NCBI RefSeq assembly: GCF_023065955.2
Contig: NW_026623056.1
Coordinates: 83,017,256-83,081,255, forward strand
Source: Ursus arctos
Taxonomy: Eukaryota > Chordata > Mammalia > Carnivora > Ursidae
Direction of reading: 5' to 3'
Length of the DNA stretch: 64,000 nucleotides
Part shown: positions 1 to 10,109 of the stretch, in pieces
Layout: each line of letters begins with the position of its first letter
Numbering within the stretch: position 1 is the first letter of the stretch
Program-made: the position numbers and the translations under genes
Notes under the pieces: generated by a model
The model's database searches: none
What the model was told of the DNA's origin: nothing
The model's input: the letters and a program-made list of their open reading frames with translations, nothing else

Positions 1-334
1 GATAAAGAAACTGGTGACTTTAACATTTTAAAAAGTCTATAAAAAACTCAGATGCTGAGTTTGTCACAAAGAAGAAAAGGGAAAGAAAGTTCAGGTCAAT
101 ACATGTATCCTGCTAAAATAAATCCTTCTTGGGAAGTAGGCAGTACTTAGTAAGCAGTCGTTTGGGCACCTCCCTAACTGCATCGCGAAAATAGAAAGTA
201 ATACTTTGCCAACTGCCATTCCTGTCTGGTGAATCATTTGTTGGAAGTTGCCCACAGGTTGGAACCAGTGCTCCATTCTGGGAGGAACATTAGCCTTGAT
301 GTCAGAGGAACTTGCCTTCTGATCTCACTTCTTA
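1..334. other. Unique sequence, nothing recognised
   Basis: No repeat phrase, long open frame or motif cluster was recognised here. Short open frames on both strands lack any recognisable protein similarity. Confidence 0.5.
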
Positions 335-425
335 CTGGGACATTAGGTGAGTTACTTGATTTCTCTGAACCCGTGTTTCACCTGTTAAACAGGCATATTA
401 ATCCTCCCTCAAAGGACTGTCATTC
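335..425 (+). repeat. MIR SINE fragment (probable)
   Basis: The order of phrases (GTGAGTTACTTGATTTCTCTGA, then a CCTGTTAAACAGG segment, then TAATCCTCCCTCAAAGG) follows the central and 3' part of MIR (CACTTAACCTCTCTGAGCCTCAGTTTCC..., TACCTCATAGGG). It is heavily diverged, as expected for a pre-eutherian SINE. Confidence 0.5.
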
Positions 426-654
426 AGGTTAGTGAACTAGTCAGTGGAAGGTGGTTTGCAGGGGGGAGTTACCCTACCTGAGGTTCCTGTTTAGTGTCAG
501 AGCCAAGATTGGAACCCCTGTCACCTCACTCCGTGACCAGTCTTTGTCTGTTACCATGTTTGCACTTAGTAATCTCTGTTGGTTTTACCCATATGACAAG
601 ACAGTAGATATATTTATTCATCATTTATCAAGAAGACCCAAGCCCTATGCTGTG

Positions 655-740
655 CTGCCTCACGGACCCCTCTGGGCCTCAGTGTCCTCTTATGTAAGAT
701 GAGGAGTTGGGTGAGATGGTCTTTAGCGTCTCCCTCAACC
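655..740 (+). repeat. MIR-like fragment
   Basis: CTGGGCCTCAGTGTCCTCTT followed by TGTAAGATGAGG resembles the MIR core CTCAGTTTCCTCATCTGTAAAATGGGG. It is short and diverged, so another old SINE is possible. The flanks (426-654 and 741-1479) show no recognised element; 1000-1130 is unique sequence with several CpGs. Confidence 0.45.
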
Positions 741-1479
741 ATGCACAACTGTGACTTCAGGTAGAATGACCAAGCATCCTGGTCTGCCTGGGACCGAAGG
801 GTTCCCCTGGACATCCGACTTCCAGTGCCAAAACCATCAGAGTTCACGCAAACCGGGTAAGTCCACCCCCACCAACCCCGGGCTTGCTCTCTGCTTGGTT
901 TCCACCATCACCTTTCCCGATATACCACTCAACACCTAAAACTGAACACAACCCTGCAGCAGAATTCAAGCATAAAGTGAGCAAACAAAATGGCAGCCAC
1001 GCGGCCTTCCCCTCTTCATCCTTTCTTCTCGATTAGCGGTTTCCTATCCGAAAGCTGTTTTGCAAACCTGTTTTGAAACAGCCGCTGCCGTGGTTTTAGC
1101 TTTGGTAGCAAGCCACTAAGGCAGCCGACCAGCCACCTCAGCAGACTAAGGAACAGTCACAGACTTTCTTGACATCTCTGTTCACCCCAGTGGGAAGAAA
1201 CCAGGATGTCTGTAGTCCCACCACCCAGCCCTGTCAGAAACATTCCCTACTGAGGGTAAGTGCGAGTTTCTGCTCCCGCTCCTCCTCCTCTCTTTATTTT
1301 TATCCTCCTTCTCATTATTACTTTCATCCCGACCAAAGGCAGTCACCTCTATGGGAACAACAACAAAAAGGGGGCTCTCAGAGCGTGATGTTTTGACTCT
1401 GAATGGAGGCTGCACACCTTTTGGCTGTTCCCTGGTGGGGACACTGGCTCTGCCAGCCCCAGCTGAGATATCACTTAAC

Positions 1480-1660
1480 AGCACGGGGCCTTCAGGGGCA
1501 GGACCAGTCCAACATGTTTACAAGATGTGTCGCCATTAGCAACATCGTACAGCTCACGCTAATTAATGGGGAGAGCGGCTGATGAAGGCCAGCTCGAAAG
1601 ACGGCCAAATTGCATCAGTGTTTGGGCTTTGAATTGATACCAAAAAAATAACTCGTCACA
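1480..1660. promoter_or_regulatory. Candidate conserved noncoding element
   Basis: This is unique, non-repetitive sequence with intact CpGs (CATCGTAC, CTCACGC, CTCGAAAGACGG) next to homeobox-type sites (GCTAATTAATGG). In an AT-rich, CpG-poor setting that combination is typical of constrained developmental enhancers. Conservation cannot be tested from one genome, so this is inference. No open frame supports coding. Confidence 0.3.
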
Positions 1661-2664
1661 GGGGTGTTTTGAGTAGCACCTTCCCCCAGCAGGTTGGTTG
1701 TTTGCTACGCTCCAGCTCCAGCAGATCCCAAAGTGGCCAGGACACCAGGGTTACGAGTTTATTAAGGTCACTTAAATTGGTTAAGCATATCCATTATTAT
1801 AGCGGAGTGACAAAGACTGTATGTACACAGGGACCAGCTCCCGTGAATCCCACACCAGGAGCAGCGTGCTCGTGAGGTCCTGCCCCTGCCATCGGTGGGG
1901 GCATAAATTTGTGTTGTGTCCTAAACCTGGGGCCGGAGGGCGCACTCTCCACTGTAAGATGCATGTGCCCCCTGCCCTGTTATCCCAGTAGAAGTGCAAG
2001 GTTTCCCTCCTGTTTATAATGAAATCACTCCACTGAATTATTTTAATAAATCAGTAGATGGTGTCTTTTTTTTTTTAATAAAAGAACTCTTTTACTTTAT
2101 TAATAGCTTCTTTGGCAGATAACAACCTTACCTCTTGTTTTTCGACTTCTGCTTATTTCAAGTTCTAAAGGTTCCAATCGTCCAATGAAAATAACTTAGA
2201 ATTTTGAGGTCACCAAAATTGCCACTCTCCTGGATTTTATTGTCCTGGATACCTAGCTATTTAGTGCTTTTTTTTGCCCTGTGGTAGGAAGGTGGCGATT
2301 TTTATCATGCCCATTTTATGATGGGTAAGAGAGTACCGATATGATACTGTATAATCCTCCCAGGGTTAAACATAAATAAATTAATAAATCAGGACAAAAC
2401 CCAAACCTCTGAATTCCAAGGTCAAGGGCTATGTTATGTGTGAGATATCCCTGCCAGGGTGAGGTTGCAGAGGTATTCTGGCTCATTCTCAGCATCGTAG
2501 AGGAGATTCTAGTATCTACCAGGATGTTGATGAGCACCACCCAGGACCGCTTTCAGAATACGTGACACACCAGTAACAGCAGATGCCCTTGGACAGAGGG
2601 AGAAGGACGGTCAGTGGGTAACACTTTCACTTTTCATTTTCTCCTCTTCTGTATATTTTGAAAA
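1661..2664. other. Unique sequence, no feature supported
   Basis: There is a short T-run at 2067-2077 (possibly the relic of an old retroposon tail). No repeat family was recognised and the open frames are short and without similarity. Confidence 0.4.
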
Positions 2665-2880
2665 TTTTTATTTATTTATTTTTAAAGATTTATTTATTTT
2701 GAGAAGAGAGAGAGAGCATGTGAGCAGAGGAAGGGGCAGAGAGAGGGAGAGAGAATCTCAAGCAGACTCCCCACTGAGCGTGGAGCCCAGTGCGGGGACT
2801 CGATCCCACAACCCTGAGATCATGACCTGAGCCGAAACCAAGAGTCAGCTGCTTCAACTGCTGAGCCACCCAGGTGCCCC
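2665..2880 (-). repeat. Carnivore tRNA-derived SINE (CAN-SINE)
   Basis: On the plus strand it reads T-rich tail, AAAGATTTATTTATTTTGAG, GA repeat, then the reversed tRNA-like body ending CCACCCAGGTGCCCC. It is therefore full length and reversed. The flanking direct repeat TATTTTGAAAA occurs at 2654-2664 and 2881-2891 and is the target-site duplication (TSD). It belongs to the older CTCAGT/GGTCATGATC-type subfamily rather than the bear-type one. Confidence 0.93.
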
Positions 2881-3109
2881 TATTTTGAAAAATGTAAAAA
2901 ACAACTGTGTCTTGTTTTTCAATAATACAAAAACAATTTTTTTTTTCAGGCTGTGATTCAAAGATGCCCTCTGTGCTTGGTTGTGTTTGTCTCTGAGCGG
3001 ACACAGAAGGGGCTGTGGGCTTTGGGCTGCCCCCTAGGGCTGGTGGCAGCTGTGCAGCGAGATGCTACCAAGGGCTACCTACAAACCAGGAGGTAGGAGG
3101 TCCCACATG

Positions 3110-3225
3110 GTCATCTTTTATCTTCCCCGGTTTTGTTGGGGTATAACTGACATACAGCTCAGTGAAGTTTAAGGTGTATGGCGGAATGATTTGACATACC
3201 CTATGGCAATCTTGATGGAACCCCT
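3110..3225 (-). repeat. L1 3'-region fragment
   Basis: GTTGGGGTATAACTGACATA, then AGTTTAAGGTGTATGGCGG and ATGATTTGACATAC, match the reversed 3' untranslated region of mammalian L1 (the TTGAGATATAATTGACATA... family of phrases). Related pieces occur at 31565, 51395 and 63190. Confidence 0.65.
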
Positions 3226-4425
3226 GCACCCGGGTTGGCCCAGCTCTCTTACTTTGGGGGTGCTGTGAGGGGAGGGTGGCAGGAAGAGTTGCAGTTGGGG
3301 GAGAGGAAGGTGGCTAACTGCCTTTGACACCATTCCACACCGAGTTGCAGGGCGCTGTGAGGATTGCTGTTTGCTAATTACACTTTGGTGAGAGCTGGTG
3401 CTCCTTGGAGAAAAGACCAGCCACATAAACGCAAAATAACAACCAAACATTGCTGCTAATATTGCCTAATGACTTTTCTCTTGAAATTCAGGCCTGGGCT
3501 GGTCTCACCTTTCAGGGGCCCATAAATTACCTCTCACGTGAACCACGAGGGTTCTCCCCAAGCCGCCCCCCGGCTGGTCCTTTCCTCCACAAAACACCAT
3601 CCTCTGTGTGTCTCCTGATCCTTAGAGAAAAACTTTCTCCCTTTCAGCCAGTCTTTTAACCACAGGTGGTTATTTCTGTCTTGATTCTAAAACTAAACCC
3701 AGTCTGCTTTGTGCAATAGAGTGGGTGAAAAAGAGATTTCGTGGAGCTCGGTACCCAGCTGAGCTGCAGAAGTGAGAACAGGTTATCTGCCCACCTTTTC
3801 CCCCAGAACAAGACAGACAGTTGAGCTCCCCTCCTAACGTGATTCCGCTACTCCTTCGAGTCTCTCGTGTCTTGGCCGTGCTTCCCGACAACAGCAAGCC
3901 TGCAATTAGAAGTGACCACTTTTATGAGACATTGTTTTGCCAAAGCAAATACCCTCAATGTGTTGATGGAGGAGATTCAGGGGAGCCAGGATGAGGCCGC
4001 TAGTGCAATGCCAGGCTAACTACTTTTGAAAGAGGACCATATGTTGCCTTTACAACATCCCTTTGGTGTTTAATTTGATGAAACAATGTGCCATAATCAG
4101 CCGTGAGGACAGCGGTCGTGACTGATGGAGAGGGACTCACGTGGTACAACTCTGATGTCAAGATCACCACGCTAATCCCATTATTCGCTTGAGTTGGCTT
4201 GTTTTGGGCTACCTTCAAAAAAGTTATTTCTTTAATTGCCGTGAGGTCTAGAAGATTTAATGTATCATAAAACTCGTTAAATAACCGGCCGGATGACCCC
4301 CACTGCTGGGTAGTGTTCTGGCAAACTGGGGGGATCCTCGCCAAAGACTCTTCCATTCAATCCTACACCAACCCCCTCAAGCCTCAAGGGGTGAGTTTAG
4401 AGTGTAGAAAGTAGCGTGCACTCAG
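3226..4425. other. Unique sequence, no feature supported
   Basis: No repeat was recognised. A reversed open frame of 118 codons (4000-4356) has no recognisable domain and no splice or promoter context, and I treat it as chance. Confidence 0.4.
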
Positions 4426-4429
4426 TAGT

Positions 4430-4615
4430 CAGCATTCCTCAAAATTCCATGTACATATGAATCATTGGAGTATCTTATTGAACCAGATTCTGATGCAGCA
4501 GGTCCAGGGTGGGGCCTGGGATTGCTCGTTGCTGGCAACGTGATGTCGATACTGCTGGTGCGTGGACCGCGCTCGAAGAGCAAGACGCTGGAGGATCTTG
4601 GGAACATGCAATAAT
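4430..4615. repeat. Old non-autonomous hAT-type DNA transposon fragment
   Basis: Phrases such as GAACCAGATTCTGATGCAGC, AGGTCCAGGGTGGGGCCTGG and GGTGCGTGGACC follow a common MER-type consensus (CTGATTCAGTAGGTCTGGGGTGGGGCC...). The exact family name is not certain. A related copy in the opposite orientation lies at 19685-19845. Confidence 0.5.
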
Positions 4616-4628
4616 AGCTGTTACCATG

Positions 4629-4804
4629 TATTTATTTTTTAAAGACTTTTTAAAATTTATTGATTTTGAGAGAGAGAGAGCACAGAGGGAGAGGGAGAAG
4701 CAGACTTCCTGCTGAGCAGAGAGCTGGATGGGGGAACTCGATCCCAGGACCCTGAGATCATGACCTGAGCAGACACTTAACTGACTGAGCCACCCAGGCA
4801 TCCT
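4629..4804 (-). repeat. Carnivore SINE (CAN-SINE)
   Basis: Reversed SINE: T-rich tail, TTTTGAGAGAGAGAGAGC, the body with GGACCCTGAGATCATGACC, then GAGCCACCCAGGCATCCTG at the head. It abuts an MIR directly. No clear TSD was resolved and the copy is moderately diverged. Confidence 0.9.
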
Positions 4805-5015
4805 GCAGTTAACATTTATTAACCACAGAGTCTGTCTTATAATATAAGTGCCTTATTTGTGTGTTATGTATGTTCCTTTAATCCTTACTTTCAGCCTCCT
4901 GGTAGATAGTATCACCCCCGCCGGATCCAGGAAGAAACCAAAGCACAAGCTAGCTGAATAACTTAACCTAGTGAAATCGCACAGCTTATCCGTGGCCGCG
5001 CTAAGATTCAAAGCT
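4805..5015 (-). repeat. MIR SINE, near full length
   Basis: The reversed MIR order is visible: TTAACATTTATTAACCACAG, then CTTTAATCCTTACTTTCAGC, GGAAGAAACCAAAGCACA, AACTTAACCTAGTGAAATCG, and GCTAAGATTCAAAG. These correspond to the reversed GTGCCAGGC..., AACTGAGGCACAGAGAGGTT and GGGATTCGAACCCAGG blocks of MIR. Confidence 0.8.
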
Positions 5016-5865
5016 ATGTCCTCGGCACTGTTTATTTGATTTTGTTTCTGTTTTCCCTTTCAACCCCTACATTATATTCCTTTTGACTTGGGATTTAACT
5101 CTCCGGCCCCATCTTTAGTGGAACGGTGGCGTCTGTGACCGAGATCTTACGGGGCTGGTACGAGGTCCATTATGAAATTTGTCTTGGGGGCTTTAGCTTT
5201 CTCTTTCTCTATCCCTTTCCCTAAAAGATGACCTCTGTCAATCTGCGATGCTCGTCATACTTGCATTTTAGAAGAAATCTGCGACAGCAAGGAAAACGTA
5301 GCCCAAGCAGGGAGCTGCTGGCGTCCTAACCCGAGCCCTGAGTGGTAGCTGTTTTAGCCTCTGTCCCTTCACGTTGAATTGGTGCTCGCAGTGAAGCTGG
5401 TCTGGCAGCCTTCCCAGAAGGGGAATGTCAAAGAGGAGAACAAAAACCTTTATAGGTTTCTGGGGGGAACTTAGGATCTTGGAAAACCTGTGTAAGGGAA
5501 AGCAAGGACATTTCTCTGACAACCTGTCTTAATTGGCATTTTTGCTCACCATTCATTCTACCCTGGGGCCATGATTAGGGACTGTTTTCTCAAGTCAATA
5601 TATTTTGTGTGTGCGAGAAATGTATTTTTGATGTTACATTTTCAAAAGATTTTAAAAGGCAAGTAGATTTGTTTACATGGCTTCAGAGACACTGTAATTA
5701 ATTTCTAAAAATAGCTCTTACAGATCCATAAACACACCTAGAAGGCAAAAAGAAGCCAAACAGTGTCAATTCAGAAAACTCATAGAACTCACTCAAGTGT
5801 TCCACTTTATGCAAACGAAGTAGGGATCATGTGTCAAAAAGATAAATCGAGTTATAGCATTTGCA
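5016..5865. other. Unique sequence with a MEF2-type site
   Basis: No repeat was recognised. CTAAAAATAG at 5705-5714 is a perfect MEF2 consensus (YTAWWWWTAR), with TGTTTAC (forkhead-type) and TAATTAATT nearby. One such site is expected fairly often by chance, so function is unproven. Confidence 0.3.
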
Positions 5866-5874
5866 GCATTTTTT

Positions 5875-5913
<39 letters not shown>

Positions 5914-6097
5914 TAGATTTTATTTATTTATTAGAGAGAGAGCACAAGTAGGCAGAGCAGCAGGCAGAAGGAGAGGGAGAAGCAGACTCTCTGCTGAGCA
6001 GGGAGCCTGATGGGGACTTGATTTCAGGGCCCTGGGATCAAGACCTGAGCCAAAGGCAGACGCTTTACCAACTGAGCCACCCAGCCCCCCCCCCCCC
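5866..6097 (-). repeat. Carnivore SINE with expanded TTTA tail and poly-C/G head
   Basis: Reversed SINE whose tail has become a TTTA microsatellite (about 5874-5913). The body includes GCAGACTCTCTGCTGAGCAG and CAGACGCTTTACCAACTGAG. At the head the usual CAGGCGCCCC is replaced by a run of 13 C (6085-6097), i.e. G13 on the SINE's own strand. Confidence 0.93.
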
Positions 6098-6262
6098 AGC
6101 GTTTCCGTTTAAATGAATGTGCCTGAAGAACATTATCAGATTGGGGGTCGGGAGGCCTGCCTTTTGTGAATTTGAACCTTGGTTTCTGATAAGGGAACAG
6201 AAGGCCAGCTGAGGACAAAGCAGAAACTGACACCCCACAACCCTCCCCCCATGGGATGTACG

Positions 6263-6780
6263 TGACATTCCTCAGGCGCTCCTGGCTGCCCTAAAGGACA
6301 AAGAAATAGTTAACCTGTAGAGACCACAATCCTGCAGGACTTGAGTCTCCCTCAGTTTACAAATGTTTTAGCGATCTACAAGACAAAGCATTTCTATCAG
6401 TAACCTAGCTTCCAGAAGGGAATGTAGATACAATTATGTCCTTATAATCTGCAGCCTCCAGGAAGTTCCCAACCATCTCAATGCTAATGCCTTGCTAGAG
6501 GGAAAAACCACCTTCACTTGACAATGGCAAGGCCTCCGGTATCCTGTGAGTCTTCTTTAACATATGAAAGTATTTTCTCAACCTCCCTCTTTCCTTACTT
6601 CCCCCAACCCCATAGTATATAATCAGTCCCCCTCACAACCCGGGGCAGCAGCTCTTCCTGCCCGCGGGTCCTGTCCCCGTGCTTCCATAAACCACCATTT
6701 TGCACCAAAGACGTCTCAAGAATTCTTTCTTGGTCATCAGCTCCGGATTCCACCCCACTGAACCTCACCTAGATTCCACA
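6263..6780 (+). mobile_element. Solo LTR-like element of an old class I endogenous retrovirus (probable)
   Basis: The layout suggests a retroviral LTR: a possible TG start near 6263, a TATA-type TATATAATCAGT at about 6618, GC-rich CTCTTCCTGCCCGCGGGTCC downstream, a CCATAAACC near-polyadenylation signal at about 6686, and the phrase CAAGAATTCTTTCTTGGTCATC that I associate with gammaretrovirus-type LTR R/U5 ends. No internal gag, pol or env sequence flanks it, so it would be a solo LTR. I could not identify a TSD, and the exact ends and family are uncertain. The minisatellite begins about 85 bp downstream. Confidence 0.5.
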
Positions 6781-6861
6781 ACCACACCAGTTTCCTCCTC
6801 TGTGAAATGAGGGAGGTAGACATCCAGAAGTGACAATTGATGAGGTAAGTCTCCCCGGGTG

Positions 6862-7892
6862 AGGCAGCCACGGAGTGAGCTTTACCGGTCAGGTGAGTTT
6901 GCGGAGTGAGATTTACCAATCAGATTAGTTTGAGGAGTGAGCTTTACCAATCAGGTGAGCTTGCGGAGTGAGATTTACCAATCAGATTAGTTTGAGGAGT
7001 GAGCTTTACCAATCAGGTGAGCTTGCAGAGTGAGATTTACCAATCAGATTAGTTTGAGGGGTGAGATTTACCAATCAGGTGAGCTTGCGGAGTGAGATTT
7101 ACCAATCAGATTAGTTTGAGGAGTGAGCTTTACCAATCAGGTGAGCTTGCAGAGTGAGATTTACCAATCAGATTAGTTTGAGGGGTGAGATTTACCAATC
7201 AGGTGAGTTTGCGGAGTGAGATTTACCAATCAGATTAGTTTGAGGGGTGAGATTTACCAATCAGGTGAGCTTGCGGAGTGAGATTTACCAATCAGATTAG
7301 TTTGAGGAGTGAGCTTTACCAATCAGGTGAGCTTGCGGAGTGAGATTTACCAATCAGATTAGTTTGAGGGGTGAGCTTTACCAATCAGGTGAGCTTGCAG
7401 AGTGAGATTTACCAATCAGATTAGTTTGAGGGGTGAGATTTACCAATCAGGTGAGCTTGCGGAGTGAGATTTACCAATCAGATTAGTTTGAGGAGTGAGC
7501 TTTACCAATCAGGTGAGCTTGCGGAGTGAGATTTACCAATCAGATTAGTTTGAGGGGTGAGATTTACCAATCAGGTGAGTTTGCGGAGTGAGATTTACCA
7601 ATCAGATTAGTTTGAGGGGTGAGATTTACCAATCAGGTGAGCTTGCGGAGTGAGATTTACCAATCAGATTAGTTTGAGGAGTGAGCTTTACCAATCAGGT
7701 GAGCTTGCGGAGTGAGATTTACCAATCAGATTAGTTTGAGGGGTGAGATTTACCAATCAGGTGAGCTTGCGGAGTGAGATTTACCAATCAGATTAGTTTG
7801 AGGGGTGAGATTTACCAATCAGGTGAGCTTGCGGAGTGAGATTTACCAATCAGATTAGTTTGAGAAGTGAGATTTACCGGTCAGGTGAGCTT
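6862..7892 (+). repeat. 31-bp minisatellite (62-bp dimers) carrying CCAAT boxes
   Basis: A direct reading gives ACCGGTCAG at 6884, then ACCAATCAG at 6915, 6946 and every 31 bp to 7845, then ACCGGTCAG at 7876. That is 33 units, 31 with the CCAAT form, with no net indel over 992 bp. Two half-units alternate: GTGAGCTTGCGGAGTGAGAT and ATTAGTTTGAGGRGTGAGMT, each followed by TTACCAATCAG. ACCAATCAG matches the core of the NF-Y binding site (CCAAT box). Variation among units is limited to a few positions (C/T, G/A, A/G, C/A), implying recent or ongoing homogenisation. There is no coding capacity. Confidence 0.97.
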
Positions 7893-9958
7893 ATGAAGCT
7901 ACAGCCATAACTCTCTGCTTTCCATTGGGTCTCTTGGGTGCTTCGTAAGACACTAGTATTTCTCTGCTTCAGCCAAATGAGATTTCTCAGAAACCTCAAG
8001 TATATACAGATAGGTAATACATATTTTATTTCTATTCTTTGATTGCTGAACCAGGCGACCAAGACTGTGCCACACATAAATTATGCAACTCGACAACAGT
8101 ATGAGATATTATTCTTCCCACTTTACAAGGGGTCAGGGAAGCTCTTGGAAGAGTGGCTTTACTATCATAGAAGACTGCGCGCATAGGTCAACGGTCAACG
8201 GCATTTGCTTCAGCAGAGACCCACACACGACACACATCCCTCCCGTCTAACTACGCGGCTTTCTGTTGTTAGCATTGCATCTCCTTTCTAGAGAAGAAAG
8301 GCTTTGTGTTTTAGCCTATCGTTAGCTATTTAAAAATATTTCTGCTGCAGCTTCTGTTTCTAAGACCATTAGCAGCCCTAAGTACTTACTCCTGTTTCTT
8401 CAATCTGGCATGGAACTTGGGTCAACTTTGGTCTCACTCATCCATGGGTTCTTTTCCATCTTAGTGAATTGTTAAGGAGAAGCCTGCCCCAAGCAGGTGA
8501 CTGGAGACTGAAAGTCCTGCATGTGCTGATCGCTTTCCATCCTAACGTAGTTGCTGCATTACAAAATGCATGGGGAAATGTGCCATCTCTCTAAAAATAT
8601 TTTACTTAACGTATGCATTTCCTTAGCCCAAAGTTCTTCACGAGTCATGGCCTCTGTCTTTGAAATGTCCTAAAACATCACGACAGTGCGAAAAAAAAAT
8701 CTTAGATGGGACGGAAAAGGGATGGATGTTACCAGGAAATGTGTGCAAAGCTCTGGGAGTGGGAGGGAGGGTTGGAAATTGGGAAGAGGTCTGTTCCACG
8801 TGCAGCCCTGGGGTAGAGTTTCTTGTCGCTGAGCTGTTTGTAACTTTCTCTGCCACTTGTGTCACCAGATTTAAATGACCGGTTTGGGCTTAAGGGCTCA
8901 CATGTGCAGGATATTCTGAAGGCTTGGATGAATTCATTCAAAACGACTGCACCATGTCTGGGATGGAGGCTGACCCACTGTTCTCTCTAATGCTTTTACT
9001 TTATTCGGGTTCCCAATAGCCAACTGTCGCTGACTTTGCACATTTATGAGGTATGATTATACTTGCTGGTTGGAAACTCTTAATGCTTCCAAACATCAGT
9101 ACAAGGTTTAGGGGCAGAAAAGGGAAAAGGCTTAAAGGAATGTTTGAATTAACTCATAACCACTGCTTGCAAAGTGGCTAAAAAGTCTGATTTTTAAAAG
9201 TGGCCTTTACAGTAAACGGAAACATGTGATAATGAACTTACTGAAATAAGAAAGAACCCACTTAGTGTTGCAAGGTTGGTGATCCTGCGGCTGTAGCCAA
9301 TCAAGGGGAGAGTTTTCAATTCAAAGGTGTTAGATCAAGCTTAAATCTGAAAAAAATTCTTAGTCTGTTACCTTTCTTTGTTTCTCCTAGAAAGTGATGG
9401 AAATATATATTACTCTCATCTACTATTCTGCTGTAGTTATAATGAACCAACGAGTTTTTTAACCCATCCAGACTGAAAATGATCACCTAACGGATGATAA
9501 ATGACATGATAGAAATATTCACCTGACTTCCTATACAGAATTCTCTCTCAAAGATTTGGCAGGAATTTAACCTACTCACTGAACAATTCAAACTGCCATA
9601 GAAAAATAAAATGGGTGTTAGCTAATTTACACATAATTGCCTATGAAAAGATTCAGAAATGTAAATGACCCATTTTGAAAGATCAGTGCGGTTCAAAGGA
9701 GGGGAGGTATTATAACCAGTTTTAAGCAACAGGTAGTAAAATGAATAGAGACGAAAGTGTTTGATCTCCCCCTCCACGCTCTCTGCTCTATCTTTTAAAA
9801 TCACACGTCTTAAATTAATTCCATTAGATTTTCAGCTGCTTTCCAAGAAGCAGGGTGCCCGAGCAGAACAAAATGTTTCCTGCAAGACAATGGTCCTGCT
9901 TAATTTGATGCCTTCAGCAAAAACCCAACAATATCCCGTGAAACCACTACACCCTATT
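7893..9958. other. Unique sequence, no feature supported
   Basis: No repeat family was recognised in about 2 kb. Open frames are short and several overlap on both strands without similarity. The sequence is moderately AT-rich. Confidence 0.4.
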
Positions 9959-9990
9959 TTATCCTTTCCTTTCCTTTCTTTTCTTTTTTC

Positions 9991-10039
<49 letters not shown>

Positions 10040-10050
10040 TTCGTCTTCTT
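9959..10050 (+). repeat. (TTTC)n microsatellite
   Basis: A polypyrimidine tract dominated by TTTC (CTTT) units, degenerate at the left edge (CCTTTCCTTTC) and ending TCTTCTTCGTCTTC. The open frames across it (runs of SFFL or KERK) are artefacts of the repeat. Confidence 0.95.
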
Positions 10051-10109
10051 TTTTAAATGTTTCACTTGCAGGAGCGGGGAGGGGAGGGGAAAAGGCTAAA
10101 ACAAACTAA

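Noticed and set aside
6862..7892. CRISPR-like regular repeat array
   Set aside because: Units are contiguous 31-bp tandem repeats without unique spacers, in a mammalian genome. It is a minisatellite.
9761..10099. 112-codon frame and its reverse counterpart
   Set aside because: Both are generated by the TTTC microsatellite.
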